14,988 nucleotides of DNA from Bacillota bacterium (GTDB lineage: Bacteria; Bacillota; Clostridia; Christensenellales; Aristaeellaceae). The stretch covers positions 1 through 14,988 of the forward strand of contig JAEWVC010000077.1 in the NCBI GenBank assembly GCA_023459275.1. The letters are read 5' to 3'. This document shows, piece by piece, positions 5,517-13,583 of this stretch (positions are counted from its first letter, which is position 1; the number at the start of each line of letters is the position of its first letter). Below the pieces are notes generated by a model, which worked only from the letters and a program-made list of their open reading frames with translations, was not told where the DNA came from and did not search any database. The translations under genes were made by a program, and so were the position numbers.

Positions 5517-8000
5517 ATGAAAAAGCGCCTGGCCGCGGCGGCTGTTGTGCTGCTGGCCGTGCTTTGCGCCCTTCCCGCCCTGGCGGGGGGCAAGCACCTG
5601 GCGGCTAATTTCAACTTTGTGGCCGCCGTTATGCAGGATGGCACGGTGCGGGCCGCGGGGGATAACGTTTGCGGCCAGTGCGATACGCAAGCCTGGCGGG
5701 ACGTGATCGCCGTGGCCGCGGGGTACTCTCACACCCTGGGGCTTAAAAAGGACGGCACGGTATACGCCGCGGGGGACAATGCCTACGGCCAGTGCGATGT
5801 ATCCGGCTGGAAAAATATCGTGATGGTGGCGGCGGGGTTTAGCGAAAGCTATGGCCTTACGAGGGACGGGCGGGTGCTTACCACCAGCCGGGAGGATACC
5901 AGGGCAAACAGGGATATCGCCGCATGGCGTGACATTGTCTGGATAGATCAAATCTGGTGGTACCTGTACGCCATTGACAAGGATGGCCGCGGCTACGGGG
6001 CGGGGCTTGACCAGCTTGACATACGGGACGCGGTGCAGATCGACGAATCGTCCGATGGCATTTATGTGCTGAAAAAGGACGGCACGGTGGTCTGCGATCT
6101 TTCGTACATGGACCCTCCCATTTTTATGAAACCCAGTGCGCTTGACTGGCAGGATGTGGCGGAAATCAATAGTGATGGGGACATGCTGGGCATCAAGCGC
6201 GACGGCACCCTGGCGGGAAAGCATCCGCCCAGCGTTTGTGACGGCTGGCGGGATATTGCGGAGATGGATGAGGATTTTGCCGTGCGGGCCGATGGAACGG
6301 TGCTGTTTACAGCTTCGCCGGCCTTTTCCGATGCGGACTGGGAGGATATCTGCTCCTGGAAGGTGATGGTGGACCCCAAAAGGGCCGCGGAGTTGGGTGT
6401 AAAATCCGGTCACAGCGCGGACACCCTGCCGGATGACCTGCTCCTGGCCGCCAACGGCATGCGCCTGAAGGGGCAGACCGTTGATTTTGAGGAAGGCAGC
6501 AAATATGCCGTGTATACCGGGCCGGGCCGGGAGTACCTTCGTGCCGGGAACGGACAGGCGCTGGTATCCACCAAGGGAAGGATCAGGGTCTACGGCGTGG
6601 AAAACGGCTGGGCACTGATCCAGTATGCCATTTCCAAAGGCAGGCTGCGCATTGGCTACATCCCAACGTTAACACTGCCGATGTGGGCCATGGACAGCAA
6701 GCGTTTCAAGCTGATGAACCTTTCCGCCCAGGCGGAGACGGCCGCAGTTTTGCGGGATACGGCGATTACCGACGATCCCAACGGCTCCGGGGAGGCGCTG
6801 GCCCTTTTGATGGCCGGGCAGGAAGGCGTTTTGTACCTGGGGGAACTGGACGGGAAATGGGCCTATGTGCAGGCGGCGGACGGGGAAGGCGTTCCGTTTC
6901 GGGGATTTGTGCCATTCAAGGATGTAATGCGGTCCGGGATGCCCGCGGCCCCGGTATGCGTTGTGCCGGAGGGCACGCAGGACATTTGGACAAACGCCTC
7001 CCTGGCGCATCATTTTTTTGATGCCAAGGCGGATTATTTCGTCGTTCCGGACAATGCGCGGGCCGTGCGGCTTCCGGCATCGGTCCACCTTCCAGTGTAT
7101 ATAGACGGTCTGATGGCGCTCAAAAACCTGACGGAGATTGAGGTTTCGCCGGACAGCACACAGTTTGAGAGCATCGGCGGCGTGCTGTATTCCAAGGGCG
7201 GCGGGATGCTGGTGCTGTATCCCTCGGGCCGGACGGACAGATCGTATACCCTCCCGGAGGGAACGGTGAGTGCGGTGAGCACCGGTTGCGATCTATCCAA
7301 CGCGGACCGGATTGAAACCATCATCCTGCCAAGCACCATGACGGATGTATGGGCGCTTACAAAGCTTCCCGCATTGCAAAGGTATGAAGTGGCGGAGGGC
7401 AATCCCGCATACAAAGCCATAGACGGCGTGCTCTTCAGCAAGGACGGGACGGTGCTCGTCGCCTATCCTCCCGCCCGGCCCGGGGATACCTACGCGGTTC
7501 CGGCGGGCACAAAGCAAATCGGCATGAACGCCTTCGCCGAAACAAGCCCCGTCAAGCATGTCATATTGCCGGAAGGGCTTGAGCTCATCGATATGAATGC
7601 GTTTGCCAGCCATGATTCCCTGGAAAGCGTCGTGTTTCCCAACACCCTTACCCGTATTGACGAAGGGGCTTTTACCTGGTGCACACAGCTAAAGAGCGTG
7701 GACCTTCCCTCAAGCCTTGAGGATATTGGTTTTTACGCCTTCGCCTGGTCCGGGCTTGAGGGGGAATTGCACATTCCCGAGGGGGTGACGTATATCGGCT
7801 CAATGGCCATTGAATCCATCGCCATCTCCGACCTGTACCTGCCCGCGTCCCTTGAAATGTGGGAGCCGGATTACAGCGATAGCCCGTATGAGAACGCCAC
7901 GGACGGCCAGCGCGGGCCTACGGTGCACGCACCCAGGGGAAGCTGGGCCGCGGCGTTTGCTAAGGAATCGGGGTTTCGATTGGTGCTGGAGGAGCCCTAG
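5517..8000 (+). CDS. Secreted RCC1 propeller - tandem SH3-like - BspA-type LRR protein
   Basis: This 827-residue secreted protein has a signal peptide (1-23, basic start, hydrophobic core, cleavage after ALA). Residues 25-285 form seven RCC1-like units, the first two with GQCDTQAW and GQCDVSGW, closing with WKVMVDPK. Two SH3-like stretches follow: about 322-388 (VYTGPGREYLR, ENGWALIQY, GYIP) and 400-471 (TAAVLRDTAI, GKWAYVQA, RGFVPF). From about 508 to the end are BspA/TpLRR-type repeats with LP..L..I...AF spacing, interrupted by two copies of a DGVLFSKDG...YP...PGDTYAVPAGT island (about 556-585 and 636-665). The protein ends with a cap, HAPRGSWAAAFAKESGF and a few residues. No LPXTG, lipobox, dockerin or transmembrane anchor is seen; the cysteine at 17 has Leu before it, unlike a lipobox. 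LRRs of this class often bind proteins or host surfaces, and SH3-like domains often bind cell wall; both roles are family-based guesses here. Confidence 0.86.
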   Translation: MKKRLAAAAVVLLAVLCALPALAGGKHLAANFNFVAAVMQDGTVRAAGDNVCGQCDTQAWRDVIAVAAGYSHTLGLKKDGTVYAAGDNAYGQCDVSGWKNIVMVAAGFSESYGLTRDGRVLTTSREDTRANRDIAAWRDIVWIDQIWWYLYAIDKDGRGYGAGLDQLDIRDAVQIDESSDGIYVLKKDGTVVCDLSYMDPPIFMKPSALDWQDVAEINSDGDMLGIKRDGTLAGKHPPSVCDGWRDIAEMDEDFAVRADGTVLFTASPAFSDADWEDICSWKVMVDPKRAAELGVKSGHSADTLPDDLLLAANGMRLKGQTVDFEEGSKYAVYTGPGREYLRAGNGQALVSTKGRIRVYGVENGWALIQYAISKGRLRIGYIPTLTLPMWAMDSKRFKLMNLSAQAETAAVLRDTAITDDPNGSGEALALLMAGQEGVLYLGELDGKWAYVQAADGEGVPFRGFVPFKDVMRSGMPAAPVCVVPEGTQDIWTNASLAHHFFDAKADYFVVPDNARAVRLPASVHLPVYIDGLMALKNLTEIEVSPDSTQFESIGGVLYSKGGGMLVLYPSGRTDRSYTLPEGTVSAVSTGCDLSNADRIETIILPSTMTDVWALTKLPALQRYEVAEGNPAYKAIDGVLFSKDGTVLVAYPPARPGDTYAVPAGTKQIGMNAFAETSPVKHVILPEGLELIDMNAFASHDSLESVVFPNTLTRIDEGAFTWCTQLKSVDLPSSLEDIGFYAFAWSGLEGELHIPEGVTYIGSMAIESIAISDLYLPASLEMWEPDYSDSPYENATDGQRGPTVHAPRGSWAAAFAKESGFRLVLEEP
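5573..5833 (+). repeat. Near-identical direct repeat, copy 1 (propeller start)
   Basis: These 261 bases match 8122-8382 with six differences by direct reading. All six are third-position and silent, so the 87 residues from PALAGG to VMVAA are identical. Identity falls off sharply on both sides. The sharp borders and silent-only changes point to a recent duplication or gene conversion plus selection on the protein. Confidence 0.9.
6726..6793 (+). repeat. Near-identical direct repeat within the SH3-like segment, copy 1
   Basis: These 68 bases match 9290-9357 except for one silent change in an alanine codon. They encode the start of the second SH3-like segment (AQAETAAVLRDTAI and the following ITDDPNGSG). 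The surrounding sequence is clearly more diverged, giving a patchwork between the paralogues. Confidence 0.85.
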
Positions 8001-8055
8001 GGCGGGAAAGGCTGTTATTTCAGGCCCGCAGCCGGGTTCGGCCTATGGGGAGAAA

Positions 8056-8061
8056 TGAGGA
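8056..8061 (+). promoter_or_regulatory. Ribosome binding site favouring a GTG start at 8069
   Basis: TGAGGA lies seven bases before the GTG at 8069. The upstream in-frame ATG at 8045 has no purine-rich site before it and would place eight extra residues, including two acidic ones, in front of the basic start of the signal peptide. Confidence 0.6.
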
Positions 8062-8068
8062 ATCGCCT

Positions 8069-11000
8069 GTGAAAAAGCCGGTTTTCGCGCTGGTTATCGT
8101 TCTTGTATCCCTTCTTGTTCCTCCCGCCCTGGCGGGGGGCAAGCACCTGGCGGCTAATTTCAACTTTGTGGCCGCCGTTATGCAGGATGGCACGGTGCGG
8201 GCAGCGGGGGACAACGTTTGCGGCCAGTGCGATACGCAAGCCTGGCGGGACGTGATCGCCGTGGCCGCGGGGTACTCTCATACCCTGGGGCTCAAAAAGG
8301 ACGGCACGGTGTACGCCGCGGGGGACAATGCCTACGGCCAGTGCGATGTTTCCGGCTGGAAAAATATCGTGATGGTGGCGGCAAGCTACAGCACCAGCTT
8401 TGGGCTTACAAAGAACGGCGCCATTGTGTATACACGGGATTTTGATGTAAAGTGGCAGGAGGAGGTCAAGGGCTGGAAGGATCTTGTGTGGATCGGCGCT
8501 GAGGATGGAAAGGTTTTCGCTGTTGACAGGCGGGGCAAGGCCTACGGCGTGGGCATGGATTTTGGCCGCCTCTCAAACGTTGTGCAAATAACGGCGGACG
8601 GGGAGGGCATCTATAAGTTTCTGCTTTCGGACGGCACGCTGAAGCTGCTGGCCCCCTACAATGATTACGAAACAGTGGTGGACATGGACTCCCCGGAGTA
8701 CCAGGGGGCCGTGGCCATCGCGGACACCGGGGCGGCGTTCATGGTCCTCAAGCGGGACGGCACGGTGGCCTCGGACACGGTGAGCGGCTATTTTGCGGAC
8801 TGGGACAAGATCGCGGAAATTGATGGCGGCTACGGTGTGAGGGCCGACGGTTCCGTGTGGACGGACAAGGAGTTCACCCGCAGAATGACCGGGGAGCAGT
8901 TGGAGGAGATCTACGCCTTCAACGTGATGGTGGACCCCAAAAGGGCCGGGGAGCTTGGCGCGGATGCCATGGCGAAAAACAATCCCGCGCTGAAGGGCGG
9001 ATGCCTTTTCACCGCGGGCGGCACCCGCATGCTTTCGCAGCCCGTGGGCTTTGCGCCGGGGAGCAAGTACGGCGTGTACACGGGGCCGGGCCGGGAGTAC
9101 CTGCGCGGGGGAGAAGGAAAGGCCCTGGTGTCCACCAAGGAAAAAATGCAAGTCTACGGCGTGGACAACGGCTGGGTGATGATCCAATACGCCGTTTCCG
9201 AAAACAAATTGCGCTTTGGCTACATCCCCGTCCTTACCCTGCCGGAAAAATACCGCAGCACAAGCCGCGTAAAGCCCGTGAACCTGTTGGCCCAGGCGGA
9301 GACGGCCGCCGTTTTGCGGGATACGGCGATTACCGACGATCCCAACGGCTCCGGGGATACGCTGGCCCTTTTGAAGGCCGGGCAAGGGGGCGTTTTGTAC
9401 CTGGGGGAGCTTAACGGAACTTGGGCCTATGTGCAGGCTGTAAACGGGGAGGGCGTTCCCCTGCGGGGGTTTGTGCCGCTGGCGGCTGTTTCCCATCAAG
9501 CGGACCCCGCGCGGAGTGCCTACCAGGTGCCCGGCGGCACGGTGCAGGTCTGGCGGGAGGGTTCCCTGACCGCCCGGACCTTGGGCACGGGAATCCGGTA
9601 TGCGGTGGTGCCGGGGAACGTTGCAGCCGTATCCGTTCCCGCCTCGGTAACGGACCTAAACGATCTTGCGGAGCTTGATAAGCTTCAGCGCGTGGATGTT
9701 TCGCCCGAAAATCCCGCTTACAAAAGCGCGGACGGCGTGGTGTTTTCCAAGGATGGGAAAACCCTGCTGCTCTATCCCAGGGGGCGTCCGGACAAAATAT
9801 TTGCCGTACCCGAAGGGACGGAGATCATCACGGCGCAGCTGCAAAGCGCGGCGGCCCTTGAGACCCTTGCGCTGCCCGCTTCCATGACCGGCCTTCCCGG
9901 CACGAAAACACTGTCCCGCTTAAAAAATGTGGAGGTTTCAGCAAATAACCCCGCTTACAAAAGCCTGGACGGCGTGGTGTTTTCCAAGGATGGGGCGGAG
10001 CTTATTTTCTATCCGCCGGAGCGGGAGCAGGAAGAATACGCCATCCCGGAGGGAACAGCCGTGCTGGGGACCGGCGTTTTTTCAGAAGCCGTACATGTAA
10101 AAACCCTGGCGCTCCCCTCCACTCTTGCGGAACTGGATACCGATGACGCAGTCCCGGCCCTAGAGGCCTTTTCGGTTGGCGATAACCATCCGTCCTTTTT
10201 TGTTCGGGACGGCGTGCTGTTTTCCCGGGATGGGGAAATCCTTGTGCGCTACCCCGAGGCAAAGCCGGGGGATACCTATGCGGTCCCCGCGGGCGTGAAG
10301 GAGATCGGCGGCCATGCCTTCCCCCAAAATGCCGTATATTTGAAGCATGTCTCGCTGCCCGGCGGCCTTCTTCTGATTGGCGATTATGCGTTTGATATGT
10401 GCGAAACCCTTCAAAGCGTGTCCATTCCCGACAGCGCCGTGTATATCGGCGACGGCGCTTTTGAGGGCTGTGTGAACCTTCATACGGTGCGCCTTCCGAA
10501 AAACCTGTTGTCTATCGGAAGCTTTGCTTTCATTTGGTCCGGGCTGTCCGGCACGCTTTCCGTCCCGGAGGGGGTGGTGTCCATCGGAGATGAGGCGCTG
10601 TGCTATATCTCCCTGAGCGATTTGTACCTGCCCGCGTCCCTTAAATACATGGAAATGGGGGCGAATCTGATCATTAACTCCTCCGGCGATCCAAGCAGTA
10701 CCGTGGTCCACGCGCCCGTGGGCAGCCGTGCCGCGCAGTTGGCCCTGGAGGCGGGATGCGTGTATCAGGGCGGGGATGCCTACGCCCTTCCCCAGGGGAA
10801 AAGCTGGGTCTTTGAGCCGGAATCCCAAATGATCGACGGCGTGCAATTCTCCCTGGACGGGAAGACGCTGCTTTCCTATCCCCGCAACAGGCCGGGGGAT
10901 ACGTATACCGTGCCGCCGGGGACAACGGCCATCGGCTTCCGGGCGTTCTTCCGGGCCCCTAACAGCCTGCGCCAGGTAGTGCTGCCAAAGGGGCTCACCT

Positions 11001-11410
11001 CTATCGGGCCCGAGGCATTTTGGGCGTGCGCGTCCCTTGAAAGCGTGTCCCTCCCCGATTCCCTGGTGTATATCGGATGCCGCGCTTTTATGGATTGCGA
11101 AAACCTGTCAAGCGTGAACCTCCCCCAAAGCCTTGCGGTTATTGATGCCGCCGCCTTTTCCGGCACCGCTCTTTCCGGCGAGCTGCGCATCCCTGAGCAT
11201 GTTGCCTACATTGGCGGCGGGGCCTTTGCGGGGCTGCGCTTTACGGATGTGTACCTGCCGGAATCCCTCCAATACTGCGAGGTATATAGCACCTTCGGCT
11301 GGTGGGACATGCAGCCGGAGGACTATACCATGGTGGTCCACGTAAAGCAGGGCAGCCCGGCGGAGTGGTTTGCCCATAGATCCGGGTTTCCCGTGGTGAA
11401 AGAGCCGTAA
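8069..11410 (+). CDS. Large secreted RCC1 propeller - tandem SH3-like - extended BspA-type LRR protein
   Basis: This 1113-residue paralogue of the preceding protein has the same domain order. The signal peptide is residues 1-22 (cleavage after ALA), assuming the GTG start. A seven-unit RCC1-like propeller (25-295) ends in FNVMVDPK. Two SH3-like stretches lie near 324-394 (VYTGPGREYLR, DNGWVMIQY, GYIP) and 404-475 (TAAVLRDTAI, GTWAYVQA, RGFVPL). The LRR region (about 511-1113) is roughly twice as long as its neighbour's because the terminal block occurs twice: one ends with TVVHAPVGS near 890, the second with MVVHVKQGS near the end. Four DGVxFSxDG...YP islands punctuate it, with spacing that marks successive duplications. 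No wall-sorting motif or membrane anchor is visible. The gap to the previous gene is 68 bases without a clear terminator, so co-transcription is likely. A surface binding role is inferred from the families; no ligand can be named. Confidence 0.86.
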   Translation: MKKPVFALVIVLVSLLVPPALAGGKHLAANFNFVAAVMQDGTVRAAGDNVCGQCDTQAWRDVIAVAAGYSHTLGLKKDGTVYAAGDNAYGQCDVSGWKNIVMVAASYSTSFGLTKNGAIVYTRDFDVKWQEEVKGWKDLVWIGAEDGKVFAVDRRGKAYGVGMDFGRLSNVVQITADGEGIYKFLLSDGTLKLLAPYNDYETVVDMDSPEYQGAVAIADTGAAFMVLKRDGTVASDTVSGYFADWDKIAEIDGGYGVRADGSVWTDKEFTRRMTGEQLEEIYAFNVMVDPKRAGELGADAMAKNNPALKGGCLFTAGGTRMLSQPVGFAPGSKYGVYTGPGREYLRGGEGKALVSTKEKMQVYGVDNGWVMIQYAVSENKLRFGYIPVLTLPEKYRSTSRVKPVNLLAQAETAAVLRDTAITDDPNGSGDTLALLKAGQGGVLYLGELNGTWAYVQAVNGEGVPLRGFVPLAAVSHQADPARSAYQVPGGTVQVWREGSLTARTLGTGIRYAVVPGNVAAVSVPASVTDLNDLAELDKLQRVDVSPENPAYKSADGVVFSKDGKTLLLYPRGRPDKIFAVPEGTEIITAQLQSAAALETLALPASMTGLPGTKTLSRLKNVEVSANNPAYKSLDGVVFSKDGAELIFYPPEREQEEYAIPEGTAVLGTGVFSEAVHVKTLALPSTLAELDTDDAVPALEAFSVGDNHPSFFVRDGVLFSRDGEILVRYPEAKPGDTYAVPAGVKEIGGHAFPQNAVYLKHVSLPGGLLLIGDYAFDMCETLQSVSIPDSAVYIGDGAFEGCVNLHTVRLPKNLLSIGSFAFIWSGLSGTLSVPEGVVSIGDEALCYISLSDLYLPASLKYMEMGANLIINSSGDPSSTVVHAPVGSRAAQLALEAGCVYQGGDAYALPQGKSWVFEPESQMIDGVQFSLDGKTLLSYPRNRPGDTYTVPPGTTAIGFRAFFRAPNSLRQVVLPKGLTSIGPEAFWACASLESVSLPDSLVYIGCRAFMDCENLSSVNLPQSLAVIDAAAFSGTALSGELRIPEHVAYIGGGAFAGLRFTDVYLPESLQYCEVYSTFGWWDMQPEDYTMVVHVKQGSPAEWFAHRSGFPVVKEP
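8122..8382 (+). repeat. Near-identical direct repeat, copy 2 (propeller start)
   Basis: Partner of 5573-5833, at an offset of 2549 bases. It spans the end of the signal peptide and the first two propeller units. The six differences fall in codons for Ala, Asp, His, Leu and two Val, all synonymous. Confidence 0.9.
9290..9357 (+). repeat. Near-identical direct repeat within the SH3-like segment, copy 2
   Basis: Partner of 6726-6793, with a single silent mismatch. The offset is 2564 bases, 15 more than the 2549 of the first repeat pair, so insertions or deletions have accumulated between the conserved patches. Confidence 0.85.
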
Positions 11411-11438
11411 AGGATAACGGCACAGGACAACCGTCATA

Positions 11439-11456
11439 GGGGCATGCCCCGTGGGG
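11439..11456. other. GC-rich palindromic hairpin between genes
   Basis: GGGGCATGCCCC at 11439-11450 is a perfect palindrome. It overlaps a second possible stem, GCCCC-GT-GGGGC (11445-11456). It lies about 30 bases after the large LRR gene and has no T run. It could moderate read-through into the next gene or be an operator; neither can be decided here. Confidence 0.4.
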
Positions 11457-11476
11457 CGCGCGGGAAGCTGATTGTT

Positions 11477-11481
11477 GGAGG
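11477..11481 (+). promoter_or_regulatory. Ribosome binding site that sets the start at 11490
   Basis: GGAGG stands eight bases before the ATG at 11490. The in-frame TTG at 11472 would place this site inside the coding region, so the ATG is preferred. Confidence 0.75.
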
Positions 11482-11489
11482 AAAGAAAA

Positions 11490-12806
11490 ATGGCCCGCTA
11501 TAAGGTGGCGTATACAGCGTATCCCAACAGCCCAGAAGCCACGGAGTATTCGCGCTCAAGAGCGGAGATTAGCTTCCGCTTTAGTGTCATCGTCGTGCTT
11601 GCCACGTTGGGGGCCGCCGGCTACTTCATCCATTCCGCTTACATGCTGTTTTCAGGCGGAAAATCTGCTGATTTGCTCTATGCGCTTTTATGCCTGTCCG
11701 CCGTTGCGGCGGTTGATTTGTACTTCTACGTGTTCCGCGGTTGGATCACGGACCGGGAGTGCCAAATCATCCTTGCCAATTCACAGCGGGAGACTTTGGA
11801 CCATGCGTTTATTGACCGCTACATTCAGGCGCTTAAGACAGCCACGGGCGCGGCCATGAAGCGTTTCGCAAAGCGGTACTGCCTGTTTTTCTTAGGCGGC
11901 ACCGCCTGCGCCGCCGGGATAACCGGGACAGTCTGCGGCATCTATCAGCTGTGCCACCGCCAGCAGGGCCTGGACCTGCTGATATGCTCCGCTGTGGGAA
12001 CCTGCGCCTGCGCGGTGTGCACCTGGCGGGTCTTCAAAAAAATGAACGCCACCCGGGGCGCGGGCGATACGCAGCCCGCTGCGGTGCATCACATTGCGAA
12101 GGCTCCAAACAGGCCGGGAATCCGTACCCATGAAATTGAAACGGCCCCGAAGCAAGAGGTAAGCCCAGCCTACCGGAAGGCCGCGCGCGTGCTGTGCTAC
12201 ACAGGCCTGGCAGTGTTCCTTGTGCTGTTTTGGATGATTGCCCCGGGGTCCGGGGTCACAAAAATTTTCTACTATCTTGTTGGCGCCGCAGCCGCGGTCT
12301 TCCTGGCCGCGCTCTTTTATACCAGGGACCAGGAGGATGCCCCAAAAGGGCTGTACCGCTTCGCGGCCCTCCTGGCGGCCCTTGTACTGGCTGCATCGGG
12401 GGGCTTGTGGATTACCTATGAGGCCAAGGTGGACGCCGTGCTTGCGGCCATTCCCGCAAGCGGTGAAGTATACATGCGGATCAATACCGATGAAGAATAC
12501 CACCCTTTGCCGGGAAGCGGAAGCATCCAATATCCGCCGTCCTACGTCCGCATTGGGGATGAATTGTATCAGGATGGAGACACGGCAAACATAAAGCCCT
12601 ACGGCCATGATCCCATACGTGTGGGCTTCCATAGCGGCAGCGGAGGGTATCGGGAGGCAGCCATCGCCTTTCCTCCGGACATGCCGCAGAACCCGTATGC
12701 CGTCCGCAAGGAAATCTATATCGGCAGCGATTTGTACGCCGAGGTCACGGTAACCTTTACACGCGTTACTGATTTTTGGGAGGTTGTTCTGTACCGGAAG
12801 CCCTAG
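11490..12806 (+). CDS. Seven-helix membrane protein with outer C-terminal domain, unknown function
   Basis: This 438-residue protein is not recognisably related to any family I know or to the A/B modules. Helices are predicted near 31-53, 62-82, 130-152, 162-182, 232-252, 257-277 and 290-309. Between helices 2 and 3, and again between 4 and 5, lie polar loops of about 50 residues (roughly 84-129 and 184-230). After helix 7 comes a soluble domain of about 128 residues rich in Tyr, Gly, Pro and beta-type sequence. If the N-terminus is cytoplasmic, as the basic residues suggest, this domain is outside the cell. Cysteines are frequent in helices 3-5. It follows the LRR genes in the same direction after a 79-base gap and may belong to the same operon, so a role in sensing or anchoring the secreted partners is conceivable but unsupported by motifs. 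Confidence 0.75.
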   Translation: MARYKVAYTAYPNSPEATEYSRSRAEISFRFSVIVVLATLGAAGYFIHSAYMLFSGGKSADLLYALLCLSAVAAVDLYFYVFRGWITDRECQIILANSQRETLDHAFIDRYIQALKTATGAAMKRFAKRYCLFFLGGTACAAGITGTVCGIYQLCHRQQGLDLLICSAVGTCACAVCTWRVFKKMNATRGAGDTQPAAVHHIAKAPNRPGIRTHEIETAPKQEVSPAYRKAARVLCYTGLAVFLVLFWMIAPGSGVTKIFYYLVGAAAAVFLAALFYTRDQEDAPKGLYRFAALLAALVLAASGGLWITYEAKVDAVLAAIPASGEVYMRINTDEEYHPLPGSGSIQYPPSYVRIGDELYQDGDTANIKPYGHDPIRVGFHSGSGGYREAAIAFPPDMPQNPYAVRKEIYIGSDLYAEVTVTFTRVTDFWEVVLYRKP

Positions 12807-13474
12807 GGCCGCCAATTCGCTGCCATGGCCGCGTCCAAATTCGCCTGGGTGTATTCCGTAAAGGCCAGGCGGGTTTGGGCGCTGATTTCATCATAGCGCT
12901 TCACAAACGCTTCCTCCGGCACATCCTTGCCATCAACCGTCCAATGGAAGCTGTAGTTTTCATCCACATGCTTCCAGCAGATTTCCTGCGTTTCCATGGT
13001 TCCGGCTAAAAAGCGCACCCGGTACCAGCCGTAATCCTCCGCGCCGCTGGAACCGTGGATATCCCCGCCTGCCGTAATATCCTCCATGGCGCGGTAAACA
13101 AAGGGGAAGCCGTACACCAGGCCGTTTTCATAGCGCAAAAGCTCAAACCCAAAATCCTCATTAAGCCGCAGGATAATTTCCGGGCTGCCGTCCCCGTCCA
13201 TGTCGGCGATGCAGAAAGCGTTATACCGCAAAGGATTTTCAAAGGCAAACCCGTACCATTGGCGGATCTCGCCCGGCAGATAGGCTTCGCCGGTGATCCC
13301 GTCATATATATTGCACTGCACATAGCTGCGGCTGCCCGCAAGCACTTCCCGGTATGCTTGCAGGATTTCACCGGAGGGGGCCGGTGATTGCGCGGCGGCG
13401 GAAAAATGGTATCCCGCAAAGAGCAGTACCGCGGCAAGCACCGCGGCGGCCGAAAGGGCAAAAACCTTTTTCAT
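12803..13474 (-). CDS. Small secreted protein with a DxDGDG calcium-type loop
   Basis: This 223-residue protein starts with a signal peptide or signal anchor (MKKVFAL, hydrophobic core to about 20, possible cleavage after AAA at 26-28). The mature part contains IADMDGDGSPEIIL (89-102). Its DxDGDG loop is typical of FG-GAP/VCBS and EF-hand-like calcium sites, here as a single copy followed by LRL and further beta-type sequence. The rest has many aromatic residues (Tyr, Trp, Phe) and no family I can name. A ribosome binding site (AAGGAG, read on the - strand at 13483-13488) lies eight bases before the ATG. It converges with the seven-helix gene: the two stop codons share CTAG at 12803-12806. 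It is divergent from the DegV gene, and I did not find a convincing promoter of its own. Likely an exported protein of the envelope; function unknown. Confidence 0.8.
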   Translation of the reverse strand: MKKVFALSAAAVLAAVLLFAGYHFSAAAQSPAPSGEILQAYREVLAGSRSYVQCNIYDGITGEAYLPGEIRQWYGFAFENPLRYNAFCIADMDGDGSPEIILRLNEDFGFELLRYENGLVYGFPFVYRAMEDITAGGDIHGSSGAEDYGWYRVRFLAGTMETQEICWKHVDENYSFHWTVDGKDVPEEAFVKRYDEISAQTRLAFTEYTQANLDAAMAANWRP

Positions 13475-13583
13475 GGCAAAATCTCCTTCTCAAGGCACGT
13501 TCTACGCTGATAGAAACGAAATACGGTTGGATAAAACTGCATGAACAACGCGGCTTTTCACCGCCGGCGGCGGCTTAGGGCCA

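Noticed and set aside
5517..5600. Possible lipoprotein signal (cysteine at residue 17 of the 827-residue protein)
   Set aside because: The residue before the cysteine is Leu, not Gly/Ala/Ser, and a normal ALA cleavage site follows at residue 23.
5415..6413. Open frame of 332 codons on the - strand opposite the propeller gene
   Set aside because: Its repeats merely mirror the propeller repeats on the other strand; no start signal or family resemblance.
5573..8382. Direct repeats considered as ends of a mobile element
   Set aside because: They are coding, lie inside paralogous genes in the same frame, and enclose no transposase; paralogy explains them.
5517..11410. Wall-sorting motif, dockerin or wall-binding repeats at the ends of the large secreted proteins
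   Set aside because: Both proteins end a few residues after the LRR cap, with no LPXTG, hydrophobic tail or positive tail.
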